Assembly (NCBI GenBank): GCA_005778045.1
Contig: SXKQ01000030.1
Span: 1 to 24,682 of the forward strand
Origin: Planctomycetia bacterium
GTDB lineage: Bacteria; Planctomycetota; UBA1135; GCA-002686595
Direction of reading: 5' to 3'
Length of the DNA: 24,682 bases
The translations under genes and the position numbers were made by a program. This document shows, piece by piece, positions 1-7,996 of this stretch; within the stretch, counting starts at the first letter, position 1, and every line of letters starts with the position of its first letter. The notes beneath the pieces are model-generated. The model was not told the origin of the DNA. It saw only the letters and a list, made by a program, of their open reading frames with translations, and did not search any database.

Positions 1-163
1 CATGGGCATGCTCGGCGCCAAGTTCCCCAAGGCCCAGTTCCTGATCACGGGCGTGCTCGGGCCGGGCTCGAACGCTCACGGCCCCAACGAGTTCCTGCAC
101 ATCCCGACCGGCAAGCGGCTGACGGCCTGCGTGGCGAACGTGCTCGCCGATCAGGCTCGCTAG
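1..163 (+). CDS. M20-family metallopeptidase, C-terminal fragment
   Basis: The window opens inside a reading frame (codons from base 2) that ends at TAG 161-163. The 53 visible residues include GVLGPGSNAHGPNEFLHIPT, which matches the C-terminal end of M20-family dipeptidases and deacylases. In that family the His of the SNAHGPNE segment helps bind substrate and metal near the end of the catalytic domain. The rest of the protein, including the other zinc ligands, lies upstream of the window, so substrate and localisation cannot be judged. A strong hairpin follows ten bases after the stop. Family assignment is fairly sure; the specific activity is unknown. Confidence 0.72.
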   Translation, partial: MGMLGAKFPKAQFLITGVLGPGSNAHGPNEFLHIPTGKRLTACVANVLADQAR

Positions 164-172
164 CTCGGCCCT

Positions 173-206
173 GGAGGCGATTTCGCCCGCGCGGGCGGTC
201 GCCTCC
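173..206 (+). terminator. Hairpin after the M20 peptidase gene
   Basis: GGAGGCGA (173-180) pairs perfectly with TCGCCTCC (199-206). Inside it, CGCCC (184-188) pairs with GGGCG (193-197) around a GCGC loop. The structure starts ten bases after the peptidase stop and lies before the next gene, as a terminator would. No T-tract follows, so it may be an atypical terminator or an mRNA 3'-end stabiliser. Confidence 0.45.
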
Positions 207-274
207 GCCGTCCGCTACGGAACTCTTGCCGAGCTCCAACGGGGCGCGCTCGCCCGGCGAGTGCGCCTTGCTGC

Positions 275-280
275 TACCCT
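275..280 (+). promoter_or_regulatory. TACCCT box, candidate -10 element of a leaderless promoter
   Basis: TACCCT fits the TANNNT -10 form and lies six bases before the GTG at 287. That spacing would place the transcription start at or next to the start codon. No Shine-Dalgarno sequence and no good -35 element are visible. The same arrangement recurs upstream of other genes in the window. Confidence 0.4.
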
Positions 281-286
281 GCGAGC

Positions 287-1453
287 GTGAGACTCGTCGC
301 CGCATTGCTCTCCGTCTGGATGTTCGCCGCAGAGGGGCGCGCTGGAGCTGCCCACGACTACGGCCATGAGCGTGGCCACGACCTCGGGGAGCGGCGCTTC
401 GCGGAACCGGTGCCTGTCGTCGACGGTCTCGGTGTCGGCGATCCCGCGCCGCGCTTGCGCGTCGGCAGCTGGCTCAAGGGCGAGCCGATCGCGGGCTTCG
501 AGCCGGGGCGCGTCTACGTAGTCGAGTTCTGGTCGACTTGGTGCCTGCCCTGCGAGAAGTCGATCCCGCTGCTCTCCGCGCTCCAGGCGCGCCATGCCGA
601 GCGCGGGGTGCGCGTGGTCGGGGTGAGCGTGTTCGAGGATCGCTCCTGCGAAGTCGCGCCCTATGTCGCGCGGCAGGGCGAGCGCATGAGCTACACCGTG
701 GCAGCGGACTCCGTGCTCGAGGGCGCCACCGCGGCGCAGGGCGCGATGGTGCTCTCGTGGCTCAAGCCGAGCGGCGAGACCTCACTTCCCACGGCTTTCC
801 TCGTCGACGGCACCGGCACGATCGTGTGGATCGGCGATACGCACTCGCTGGAGCAGCCGCTCGAGCAGGTGCTCGCCGGCACATGGGATCTCGCGCAGGC
901 GAAGGTCGAGCATGGAAAGCGCTTGCGCGTGCGCAACCTGCGCATGGCGCTGAATGCCCAGGTGCGCGAGAAGCTGTGGGAGAAGGCGCTCGAGACCATC
1001 GAGGAGATGCGCGCTCTCGATCCGTCCACCGAGGCTCGCACGGCCGCGTGGCGCTTCGCGGCGCTGCTCAACCTCGGCCGTGACGAGGAAGTCTGGGCCT
1101 ATGGGCGCGCTGTCCTCGAGGGCTTGCTCAAGGATGACGCACTCGCGCTCAACGTGATCGCGTGGACCGTGGTCGATCCGCGCGCGCCCAAGCGCGCCTC
1201 GCGCGACCTCGACTTCGCGCTCGCCGCGGCGGAACGCGCCACCGAGCTCACGGAGCGTCGCAACGCGGCGATCCTCGACACGCTCGCCGTCGTGCACTTC
1301 GAGCGCGGATCTCTGGCGCTCGCGATCTCGACCGAAGAAGATGCCATCGCTCTCGCCGAAGGCGCGCCGTGGGCCTCCGAGCTGCGCGAGCGGCTCGAAC
1401 TCTTCCGTCGCGCCCTGCGCACGCCGTCCGGCGGCCGCGTGGCGTCGCGCTAG
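287..1453 (+). CDS. Exported TlpA-like thioredoxin with C-terminal helical (TPR-like) region
   Basis: The 388-residue protein starts at GTG 287. It has a hydrophobic N-terminal segment (about residues 3-22) that looks like a Sec signal peptide, so it should act in the periplasm. A TlpA/AhpC-TSA thioredoxin domain spans about residues 47-200. Its redox motif is WCLPC (Cys86, Cys89), preceded by VVEFWSTW and followed by the helix and strand expected of the fold; a cis-Pro segment (SLPTAFLVDG) follows later. Residues from about 205 to the end are helical with TPR-like repeats (for example around ALAAAERATEL), perhaps for partner binding. The gene stands alone between a hairpin and a convergent lipoprotein gene. 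The thiol-disulfide role is inferred from the motif; the substrate is unknown. Confidence 0.82.
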   Translation: MRLVAALLSVWMFAAEGRAGAAHDYGHERGHDLGERRFAEPVPVVDGLGVGDPAPRLRVGSWLKGEPIAGFEPGRVYVVEFWSTWCLPCEKSIPLLSALQARHAERGVRVVGVSVFEDRSCEVAPYVARQGERMSYTVAADSVLEGATAAQGAMVLSWLKPSGETSLPTAFLVDGTGTIVWIGDTHSLEQPLEQVLAGTWDLAQAKVEHGKRLRVRNLRMALNAQVREKLWEKALETIEEMRALDPSTEARTAAWRFAALLNLGRDEEVWAYGRAVLEGLLKDDALALNVIAWTVVDPRAPKRASRDLDFALAAAERATELTERRNAAILDTLAVVHFERGSLALAISTEEDAIALAEGAPWASELRERLELFRRALRTPSGGRVASR

Positions 1454-1510
1454 AGACCGAGCCGGCTCTCGATCCGGAGCAGGGCTGTCGGCCACAGGCA
1501 GCGTCGCCCG

Positions 1511-1536
1511 CCGCGACCGAGCAAGGTCGATCGCGG
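1511..1536. terminator. Weak hairpin between convergent genes
   Basis: CCGCGA (1511-1516) pairs with TCGCGG (1531-1536); after one mismatch CGA pairs with TCG, leaving a six-base loop. It lies in the 160-base gap between the thioredoxin-like gene and the convergent MORN lipoprotein gene, where a shared terminator would be expected. No T-tract is present. Nothing else was seen in this gap. Confidence 0.3.
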
Positions 1537-1613
1537 TCAGGACATGGACCGGTTGCTCCCCGTGCCCTGCGGCCGCGTCTCCAGAGGTCGCCCCTGCGCG
1601 CGAGCAACTGCGC

Positions 1614-2171
1614 TCAGAGCTCGCCGCGCTTGCGACCCTTGGAATACGTGCCGCTCGCGGAGCGGTCGAGAACGCCGTCGCGGGACCAGCGCCGACAGGT
1701 TCCGTGGCGCAGGTCAGCGCGAAACTCGACCTCGAGCTCGAGCTGGCCGTTGTCGTACCAGAAGCGGTAGATGCCTTCGCGCTTGCCCTCGACGAGTGTC
1801 CCCTCGAGCATCTTCGTGCCGTTCTCGTGCCAGGCCGCCTCGGGGCCGACCGCGATGCCGCGCTCGAAGGTGCCGCGCCAGCGCAGGCCGCCGGGGAGGT
1901 GGAAGAAGCTCCACGGACCCTCGCGCAGGCCGTTGCGCAGCTCGCCCTCGCCGCTCTTCGTGCCCATCGAGTTCCACTCCGTGACTCGCCCGTCGCGCAC
2001 GGCACCGACGTCGCGCGCCGCGGTGCGGTCGGTGGCGGCATCGAAGCTCGACCAGCGCTCCTCGAAGGAACCCGGCTCGGCCGTCGGCGGGGGCTCGCCG
2101 GCCGCGGGCTCGTCTGTGCAGGAGCACAGCAGAAGCGCGAGCAGCGTGGCGTGGCGGAGCGAAAGCGACAT
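1614..2171 (-). CDS. MORN-repeat lipoprotein (YwqK-like)
   Basis: The 185-residue protein starts at ATG 2171 because this Met begins a lipoprotein signal peptide: a hydrophobic stretch ending in the lipobox-like L-C-S-C (Cys18). An upstream in-frame ATG at 2267 would overlap the M14 gene and bury the signal. After a Pro/Glu-rich linker, residues from about 70 contain several Gly-Trp/Tyr-rich repeats of the MORN-variant type, such as GPWSFFHLPGGLRWRGTFE and GIYRFWYDNGQLELEVEF. This repeat is found in YwqK-family proteins, where the biochemical role is poorly known. The gene lies 55 bases behind the M14 peptidase gene on the same strand, so the two probably form an operon of envelope proteins. 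Confidence 0.75.
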   Translation of the reverse strand: MSLSLRHATLLALLLCSCTDEPAAGEPPPTAEPGSFEERWSSFDAATDRTAARDVGAVRDGRVTEWNSMGTKSGEGELRNGLREGPWSFFHLPGGLRWRGTFERGIAVGPEAAWHENGTKMLEGTLVEGKREGIYRFWYDNGQLELEVEFRADLRHGTCRRWSRDGVLDRSASGTYSKGRKRGEL

Positions 2172-2226
2172 CGACCCGGAGCTTCTAGCGTCCGCGGGCG
2201 CGAAGCCCAAGCCTCGCGGTGGACGC

Positions 2227-5118
2227 TCAGCGCAGCCGCGGCGGGTTCGCGCCCGCGCCGGGCCCATAAACGACGGCGTTGCGGAACAGCCTTCCCGTTC
2301 CCGGATGGAAGCCGCGGAAGCCCGGTTCGGAGGCGAACAGGATCACCTGCCCCGCCCCGCGGCGCTCGACGGTCGCGTAGGCGCTCTCGGCGAGCCGCTC
2401 GCGCGCCTCGGGCCACAGGAGCCCCGACAGCCGTAGGTCCGCGGCTGGGGCGAGGCGCACCGCCGTGGTGGCGGGGGAGCGCGACCAGAGAGACAGCGAG
2501 CCGTCGAAGAAGACGGGCAATTGCGAGCCCGTACCGACGGTCAGCCAGTGATCCTCACGCACGTGCGCGCGGAGGAAGACACCCTGCGGCGCGAAGCGCT
2601 GGCGCCAGCGCTCCTCCCGCTCGGCATCGGGATCGACCGCGAGCGCCGTGCTCGCAGCCTTCGGCTCGGTCGGCTTCGTCGCGTCTTGGGACGCGGCCGT
2701 CGGCACGCCGTCCCACACGAGCCGCTCGTCGACCTCGATCGAGCGGGCGGCGCGCTCGCGCTGCGCGGCGAAGAGATACTCGGGGAGCTTCGCGAGCACA
2801 TCCTCGCGACGGCGCACGCTCGAGAGGCCGAGCGACTCGCGCGCCAGCGCGCCGGCCGAGCTGCCGGCCGCGATCAGCGTGCCGCCGCCCTCGATCCAGG
2901 CGCGCAAGGTCTCGAGGTGCGGCTCGAGCACGGCGGAGATCCCGCCCGCGGGGGGAAGCACGAGCACGTTGTAGCGGCGCAGGTCGTAACCACCGAGGTC
3001 CTGCGCATCGAGCAGTGACACGGGCAAGCCGAGTTCGAAGTCGAGCGCGTGCCAGAGCTGGCCGAAGGAGGTGTTCTGCACGGGCGCGTTGGAGAGCATC
3101 GCGACGCGCGGGCGCTCGAGCAGCTCGAAGTGCTGGCCCCCGAGGTCGTGGCCGTCTCCCGGCGCGCGGGCGCTCGTCGCGGCGAAGGCCCTCACCCCCG
3201 CCGCGCTGGCCGCGCTCTCGACCTTGGCGGCGACATCGTCCTTGTTCTCGTGCGCGCGCACCAGCAGGCTGCCCCGCGCGAAGCGACGACCAGCGCTCTC
3301 GAAGGGCTCGTCGGCGAGCGAGAGCGCGAGGCCCGACTGCAGGGCGCGGGCCGCAAACTTCACGGAGCCGTCGTCCATACCGTCGACGATCCAGCCGTAG
3401 ATGGGCGCGCTCTCCGCGGCGGCCACGATGCCCGCCGGCCGCGTCTCCGGCGGCGTGGCCGCGGCGACTCCCGCGCCCTCGACCGACTGCGCCCACCAGC
3501 ACTCGAGCCCGAACGCATGGCCGAGGTTCCACGCGGTCGAGTCGTAGATCTTCGAGTTGCCCTTGAGCTCGAGCTCGCGCCGCTCGCGCTCGAGGTCCGC
3601 CTTGGGGTAGCGCGTGTCGAACTCGAGGTAGGCGCGCACGAGCGCGCCCTGCGGCTGCAGCGCGGAGATCACGGCGACCTCGTCGTCGGTCGAGCGTTCC
3701 GCGCTCGTGCCACCGAAGGAGTCGAGTGCGTTGCGAAGCTTCGCGGAACTGGCGAGCGCGTACTCGATGCCTTGCTCCGCAAGCACGGCGAGCAGGTGCT
3801 GGAAGCGCGCCGCGTGAGGCCCCTTGCGCACGACGAACCACGGCCGCTCCAGAGTGCCGTCGCCGAACGTCGCAAGGCGGCGAAACTCGGCGTAGTGCGC
3901 GAGCGCCTCCTCGCGCGCGGCCGCCAGCGTGCGCAGGTTGGCGAGGCTCGCCTCGGCCTGGTGGTGTGCAGCCGAGCGATAGGTCGCGATCTCGCCGCTC
4001 TCGAGCTCGACCGTCTGGCCGTCGTAGCGCGCCTGCTCGTACAGGATGCCGATCGCGCCGTTCAGGCTGGACCACGAGTCCGTGTAGAACGGGCCCCAGC
4101 CATCGGCCCATTCGCGCGTGTAATAGCTCCAGCCGTGCGCATCGAAGGCCTTGGCGATATCGGCCGCGTAGCGCGACTGCCACTCGACGAGCTTGCGCGG
4201 CAGGTGGGGATTGATCGGGTCGGCCTGCGGATAGAAGAGGTAGCTGTCGTCGCGGCCCATCTCGTGCGCATCGACGAAGAGCTGCGGGTGGAAGCGCTGC
4301 ACGGCCTTCCAGCGTGCGCGCGTCTCCGGCGCGGTCCCCGCGATCCAGTCGCGGTTCATGTCGAACAGATAGTGGTTGCCGCGACCGTTCGGCCAGCGAC
4401 CGTGCGAGAGCGCCTCGCCGTCCAGCACCGGCGTAGAGCCGGCGGCCTGCAGCAGCAGCGCGAGGAAGCGCTCGCGGCCATCGGGGTTCTGCATCGGGTC
4501 GATCACGATCACGACGCGTTCGAGCAGCTCGGTCAGCTCCTGCGACGTGCCGGCGACGAGGTGATAGCCGAGCGCGAGACCGCCGTCGACGCCGCTCATC
4601 TCGTCACCGTGGATCGAGTAGCCGAGCCACGCCACGGCGGGAGTGGTCGCGCGAATACGCTCTTCCTCGCCGGGCGCGAGCTTGCGCGGGTCGGCGAGCT
4701 TGTCGATGCGCGCGAGGATCGCGTCAAGCTCCCTCAGGTTCTTCTCGCTCGTGACGACGGCGTGGACAAGCTCGCGGCCCTCGTGCGTGTGCCCGTAGGT
4801 CTCGAGCTTCACGCGCGGCGACTGCGCGGCCCAGGCGCGCCAGCAGGCGAGCGCCTGCGCATGCGAGGCGGGCTGCACGCCGAGCTCGAAGCCGAGGACC
4901 GACGCCGGGGACGCGACCGAGCCGGCGTAGTTCGTGCCCGGAAAGAACTCCTTGTCGTAGGCGTGCTCTTCGGGAGCCGAGAGCCTCACGCTGGCCTGCG
5001 CGGGCTGGCGCGCAGCTTGGATGCGCGGCAGCGCCGTCCTGGGGTGAGGCTGGGCGCTGGCGCAGCCGATCAGCAACAGGAGGGCGGGAACTACGTGGAG
5101 GGAGGGACGGACCTGCAT
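2227..5118 (-). CDS. M14-family zinc metallocarboxypeptidase, lipoprotein, large
   Basis: The 963-residue protein has a lipoprotein signal (L-I-G-C, Cys19) and is predicted to be anchored outside the cytoplasm. The catalytic M14 domain covers about residues 85-400. The zinc ligands fit His170 and Glu173 (HGDEMSG) and His285 (FVDAHEMG). The substrate-binding segment is NPDGRER (211-217), and the catalytic Glu is Glu361 in GAIGILYEQ. Residues from about 430 to 963 form a long second half. It contains a stretch (around 695-755) that reads like a glutamine-amidotransferase-like fold, as seen in large M14 peptidases of similar build. The ATG has no Shine-Dalgarno sequence, but TACACT lies six bases upstream. 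A MORN lipoprotein gene follows in the same direction. Peptidase activity is well supported; the substrate (peptide or cell-wall peptide) is open. Confidence 0.88.
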   Translation of the reverse strand: MQVRPSLHVVPALLLLIGCASAQPHPRTALPRIQAARQPAQASVRLSAPEEHAYDKEFFPGTNYAGSVASPASVLGFELGVQPASHAQALACWRAWAAQSPRVKLETYGHTHEGRELVHAVVTSEKNLRELDAILARIDKLADPRKLAPGEEERIRATTPAVAWLGYSIHGDEMSGVDGGLALGYHLVAGTSQELTELLERVVIVIDPMQNPDGRERFLALLLQAAGSTPVLDGEALSHGRWPNGRGNHYLFDMNRDWIAGTAPETRARWKAVQRFHPQLFVDAHEMGRDDSYLFYPQADPINPHLPRKLVEWQSRYAADIAKAFDAHGWSYYTREWADGWGPFYTDSWSSLNGAIGILYEQARYDGQTVELESGEIATYRSAAHHQAEASLANLRTLAAAREEALAHYAEFRRLATFGDGTLERPWFVVRKGPHAARFQHLLAVLAEQGIEYALASSAKLRNALDSFGGTSAERSTDDEVAVISALQPQGALVRAYLEFDTRYPKADLERERRELELKGNSKIYDSTAWNLGHAFGLECWWAQSVEGAGVAAATPPETRPAGIVAAAESAPIYGWIVDGMDDGSVKFAARALQSGLALSLADEPFESAGRRFARGSLLVRAHENKDDVAAKVESAASAAGVRAFAATSARAPGDGHDLGGQHFELLERPRVAMLSNAPVQNTSFGQLWHALDFELGLPVSLLDAQDLGGYDLRRYNVLVLPPAGGISAVLEPHLETLRAWIEGGGTLIAAGSSAGALARESLGLSSVRRREDVLAKLPEYLFAAQRERAARSIEVDERLVWDGVPTAASQDATKPTEPKAASTALAVDPDAEREERWRQRFAPQGVFLRAHVREDHWLTVGTGSQLPVFFDGSLSLWSRSPATTAVRLAPAADLRLSGLLWPEARERLAESAYATVERRGAGQVILFASEPGFRGFHPGTGRLFRNAVVYGPGAGANPPRLR

Positions 5119-5124
5119 GAGCGC

Positions 5125-5130
5125 AGTGTA
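5125..5130 (-). promoter_or_regulatory. TACACT box upstream of the M14 peptidase gene
   Basis: Read on the minus strand, TACACT is separated from ATG 5118 by six bases and no Shine-Dalgarno sequence intervenes. This is the spacing expected for a -10 element driving a leaderless transcript. It sits back to back with the aldehyde dehydrogenase start region inside a 48-base divergent gap. Confidence 0.45.
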
Positions 5131-5143
5131 GCGGCGCGCGCGC

Positions 5144-5166
5144 TACGATCCGTGCGAGGTACATCC
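5144..5166 (+). promoter_or_regulatory. Candidate -10 box and ribosome-binding site for the aldehyde dehydrogenase gene
   Basis: TACGAT (5144-5149) is a TANNNT-like -10 candidate. GAGGT (5156-5160) lies six bases before GTG 5167 and decides in favour of that start over the in-frame GTG at 5152, which has no ribosome site. Confidence 0.4.
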
Positions 5167-6591
5167 GTGAGGCAGGCGGCGATCATCGTGGCGGGGGAGC
5201 GGCGTTCGGGTGCACGGCGCGAGCGCATCCTGAGTCCGTGGGATGGCACCGTCGTGGGCGAAGTCGAGGTGGGGGATGCGCACGACATCGATGCAGCGAT
5301 CGAGCGCGCTCACGCCGCGCGTGCACAACTGCGCGACTGGCCGACGCATGCTCGTACGCGACTTCTGCAGGCGACGGCACAGCGCATCCGCGAGCGCGCG
5401 GACGAGCTCGCGCGCCTGATCGCGCTCGAGTCCGGCAAGCCGATCACGAACGCACGCGCGGAAGTCGCGCGCGCGGCCATCACGTTCGAGGTCTCCGCCG
5501 GCGAGGCACGCAGCTTCGGCGGCGAGACCTTCCCCGTCGACCTCGAGCCGCGCGGCGAGGGCCGTCTCGGCTTCACGCTGCGCGTTCCACGCGGCGTCGT
5601 CGCGGCGATCTCACCCTTCAACTTCCCTCTCAATCTCGTCGCGCACAAGCTCGCACCCGCGCTCGCCGTCGGTGCGCCGGTGATCCTGAAGCCCGCGCCT
5701 CAGTGCCCGCTCACGGCGCTGTTGCTGGTCGAGTGGCTGCTCGAGCTCGGCGCTCCTCCGGCCGCGCTCTCGGCCCTGCACTGCGCGCCCGAAGTGGCGG
5801 AACGCATGGTGCGCGATGAGCGCGTGGCCGTGCTGTCGTTCACTGGCAGCGATCGCGTCGGCTGGCACTTGAAGTCGCTCGCCGGGCGCAAGCAGGTCCT
5901 GCTCGAGCTCGGTGGCAACGCGCCCTGCATCGTCGACGAGACGGCGGACTGGCGTGCGGCGCTCCAGCCGATCGCGCTGGCCGCCTTCGCGTACGCGGGA
6001 CAGGTGTGCGTCAAGGCCCAGCGTCTGCTGGTGCACGAGAGCGTGTTCGCTTCGTTCGCCGAGGAGCTCGCGCGCGCGGCGAGCGGGCTCGCCTGCGGGA
6101 ATCCTCTCGACGAGTCCACTGTGGTCGGGCCGCTGATCGACGACGCGCAGGCCGGGCGCGTGCTCGCGTGGATCGACGAGGCCCGCGCCGATGGCGCCAG
6201 GCTCCTGTGCGGCGGCACGCGCGCGGGGCGAGTCGTGCGCCCGACGCTGCTCGTCGACGTGCGTGACGAGGCGCGCGTCTGCCGCGAGGAAGTGTTCGGT
6301 CCCGTGGCGATCGTCGAGCCCTTCCGAGACTTCGGCGCCGCTCTCGAGCGCTGCAACGCGACGCGCTATGGCCTGCAGGCGGGCCTCTTCACGCGCGATC
6401 TTGCGCGGGCGATGGCCGCCGCCCGCACGCTCGAGTTCGGGGGCGTGATCGTCAACGACACCAGCGCCTTCCGCATCGATTCCATGCCCTACGGGGGCTC
6501 CAAGCACTCCGGGATCGGCCGCGAGGGCCCGCGCAGCGCGATGGAGGAGTTCACGGAATCGCGCACGGTCATCCTGCGGCCCGCTCCTTGA
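5167..6591 (+). CDS. NAD(P)-dependent aldehyde dehydrogenase
   Basis: The 474-residue length is normal for the ALDH superfamily. The cofactor-binding and catalytic landmarks are all present: SPFNFPLN (Asn152), VILKPAP (Lys175), the general base Glu247 in LLELGGNAP, the nucleophile Cys281 in YAGQVCVKAQ, and EEVFGP (373-378). The enzyme should oxidise an aldehyde to the acid in the cytoplasm, and the motif set resembles broad-specificity or succinate-semialdehyde-like members. GTG 5167 is chosen because GAGGT sits six bases upstream; GTG 5152 is an alternative that would add five residues. The gene is divergent from the M14 peptidase gene and followed closely by a tRNA gene, so its neighbours do not indicate a substrate. 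Confidence 0.92.
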   Translation: MRQAAIIVAGERRSGARRERILSPWDGTVVGEVEVGDAHDIDAAIERAHAARAQLRDWPTHARTRLLQATAQRIRERADELARLIALESGKPITNARAEVARAAITFEVSAGEARSFGGETFPVDLEPRGEGRLGFTLRVPRGVVAAISPFNFPLNLVAHKLAPALAVGAPVILKPAPQCPLTALLLVEWLLELGAPPAALSALHCAPEVAERMVRDERVAVLSFTGSDRVGWHLKSLAGRKQVLLELGGNAPCIVDETADWRAALQPIALAAFAYAGQVCVKAQRLLVHESVFASFAEELARAASGLACGNPLDESTVVGPLIDDAQAGRVLAWIDEARADGARLLCGGTRAGRVVRPTLLVDVRDEARVCREEVFGPVAIVEPFRDFGAALERCNATRYGLQAGLFTRDLARAMAAARTLEFGGVIVNDTSAFRIDSMPYGGSKHSGIGREGPRSAMEEFTESRTVILRPAP

Positions 6592-6614
6592 GAGCATGGC
6601 GCGCGGGGTACACT
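6588..6614 (+). promoter_or_regulatory. Candidate promoter of the tRNA gene
   Basis: TTGAGA (6588-6593) and TACACT (6609-6614) resemble -35 and -10 elements with a short 15-base spacer. The -10 box ends 11 bases before the mature tRNA 5' end. The -35 candidate overlaps the aldehyde dehydrogenase stop codon. Confidence 0.35.
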
Positions 6615-6625
6615 CAGGGTCGCGC

Positions 6626-6699
6626 GGGCCATTAGCTCAGTCGGTTAGAGCTGGCGACTCATAATCGCTTGGTCGCAGGTTCGAGTCCTGCATGGCCCA
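6626..6699 (+). tRNA. tRNA with CAU anticodon, probably tRNA-Ile2 (lysidine-type)
   Basis: The cloverleaf is complete. Acceptor arms GGGCCAT/ATGGCCC pair perfectly, the D stem is GCTC/GAGC, the anticodon stem is GGCGA/TCGCT around the loop CTCATAA (anticodon CAT), and the T stem is GCAGG/CCTGC. The discriminator is A6699 and CCA is not encoded, since the next bases are CTTCC. The anticodon arm and variable loop (GGCGACTCATAATCGCTTGG) agree with my memory of Escherichia coli ileX. C4-G69 and C5-G68 in the acceptor stem are the pairs used by TilS to pick tRNA-Ile2 over tRNA-Met. The decoded codon would then be AUA after lysidine modification. An elongator Met identity is the alternative. Confidence 0.9.
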
Positions 6700-6898
6700 C
6701 TTCCCGCGCGGCCACATCCGGCTCCACACCCGCGTCCGCCCCCGGGGCGGGACGTTGGCGCGCGGTGGCTTTCCGTGGGGAGTTCCCCAAACACCAGCCG
6801 CGGACCGGGGCGAGACTTCTCAGGAAGCCCGCCTACCGCTTGCATCGCCGGAGCGCTGCAAACGTGACGCTGAGGCCAGCGTCCAGATGTGTTGGCTC

Positions 6899-7791
6899 CG
6901 GGCCGGGCGAGCTTTTCCAGCAGACCTCGCTCACGCTCGGAAAGGACGGGTGGCGGGTTGAGCTCGAGGCGCACGCAGGCGTCCCCGTGGCCGCTCCGGC
7001 CTCCGGCGAGGCCCTGTCCCCGCAGTCGCCGTCCGTCGCGCGCGTCTTCGGTGGGACGGTGACGGTTGCCATCCCGCGCGCCGTGCGGACGTCGGGGCGC
7101 GCGTCGACATGGGCGTCCCAAGGGGTCACCGTGGCCCGTGCATCAAGGCCGCCGTCGACGAGCGAGAAGCGCTCGTCGTCGGCGAGCCGCAGGTGCAGCA
7201 GCAGGTCTCCGCCCCTCCGTCCGCCGGTTCCCCGAGTCCGCGCTTTCCCGAGTCCGCGCAGGCGCAGCGCGAGGCCGTCGCGGACGTCGGCGGGGATGCT
7301 CAGGTCGGGCAGTCGGTCGTCCCGGGTAAATCGAAGGCGAGTGCGACATCCCCGAGAGCCAGTCCGATGGGCAGCTCGGTGTCGACATCGCCGCCGCGGC
7401 GTTGGCGCGGCGGGCGCGCCCGGGAGTGGAACTCGTGCGCGGACTGCTCGCCCAACATGGAGCGCAAGAAGTCCGAGAAGCCCTCGCCCTGCCCGAACAG
7501 GGCCTCGAACTCCCGTCCGCCCGCGCCACGGCGGCTCGACGGCGGCATGAACTCCCGCCCTGCCTCTCAGGCCTTGCCGAAGCGGTCGTACTGGGCGCGC
7601 TTCGGCGGGGCGGAGAGCACCTCGTGGACTTCCATGAACTGCTGGAAGCGCGCCGCGGCCCGCGCGCGGTGCGCGCCCCGGTGACGGTCGGGGTGCCACT
7701 CGAACGCGCGCTTGCGGAGGGCCTTGTTGAGCGCGGCGGCGTCGACGCACCGCGCTACGCCGAGCACCTCGCAGTCGTCGCGGAATTTCAT
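6899..7791 (-). pseudogene. Broken CbpA/DnaJ-like co-chaperone gene
   Basis: ATG 7791 has an excellent ribosome site (GAGGAGG, 7797-7803, five bases upstream) and opens a J-domain of 74 codons. It includes the Hsp70-activating HPD (in WHPDRHRG) and ends YDRFGKA before TGA 7567-7569. The same frame then continues with a Gly/Phe-rich linker and the first part of a CbpA-type C-terminal domain (GDVDTELPIGLALGD) to 7300. Homology resumes in a second frame after about 7320 (SIPADVRDGLALRLRG, then VTPWDAHVDA). It shifts again near 7050 to a third frame (DGRRLRGQGL, ending LSERERGLLEKL near 6899). The gene therefore carries one in-frame stop and two frameshifts. The J-domain could still be made as a short peptide, but a working class-II J-protein cannot. 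Base-calling error could explain the indels but less easily the stop. Confidence 0.8.
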
Positions 7792-7996
7792 CGCGGCCTC
7801 CTCGCAGGGAAGCGAGGACGCGAAGCGCGGGCTCGCAATTTGCTGCCAGCGCCGGTTGCGCGAGTCGGTCAGCCTCGCTTCGCACTCGTTGGCGCGGAAG
7901 CGGGAACTTTTGTCCGAGCGGTGGAAGCGCACCTCGCCGCTTGGCATAAGGTTTCGCGCACGCGCGAGCCGATGCGCGATCCTTGCGAGAAGTCCC

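Noticed and set aside
3049..5166. Long plus-strand reading frame upstream of and in frame with the aldehyde dehydrogenase
   Set aside because: It is antisense to the M14 peptidase gene, which has full motifs; its own translation is Arg/Ala-rich without domains. The dehydrogenase starts at 5167.
6645..6898. Minus-strand frame continuing past the co-chaperone remnant through the tRNA
   Set aside because: It runs antisense through the tRNA gene and carries no homology after LLEKL; it is open only by chance.
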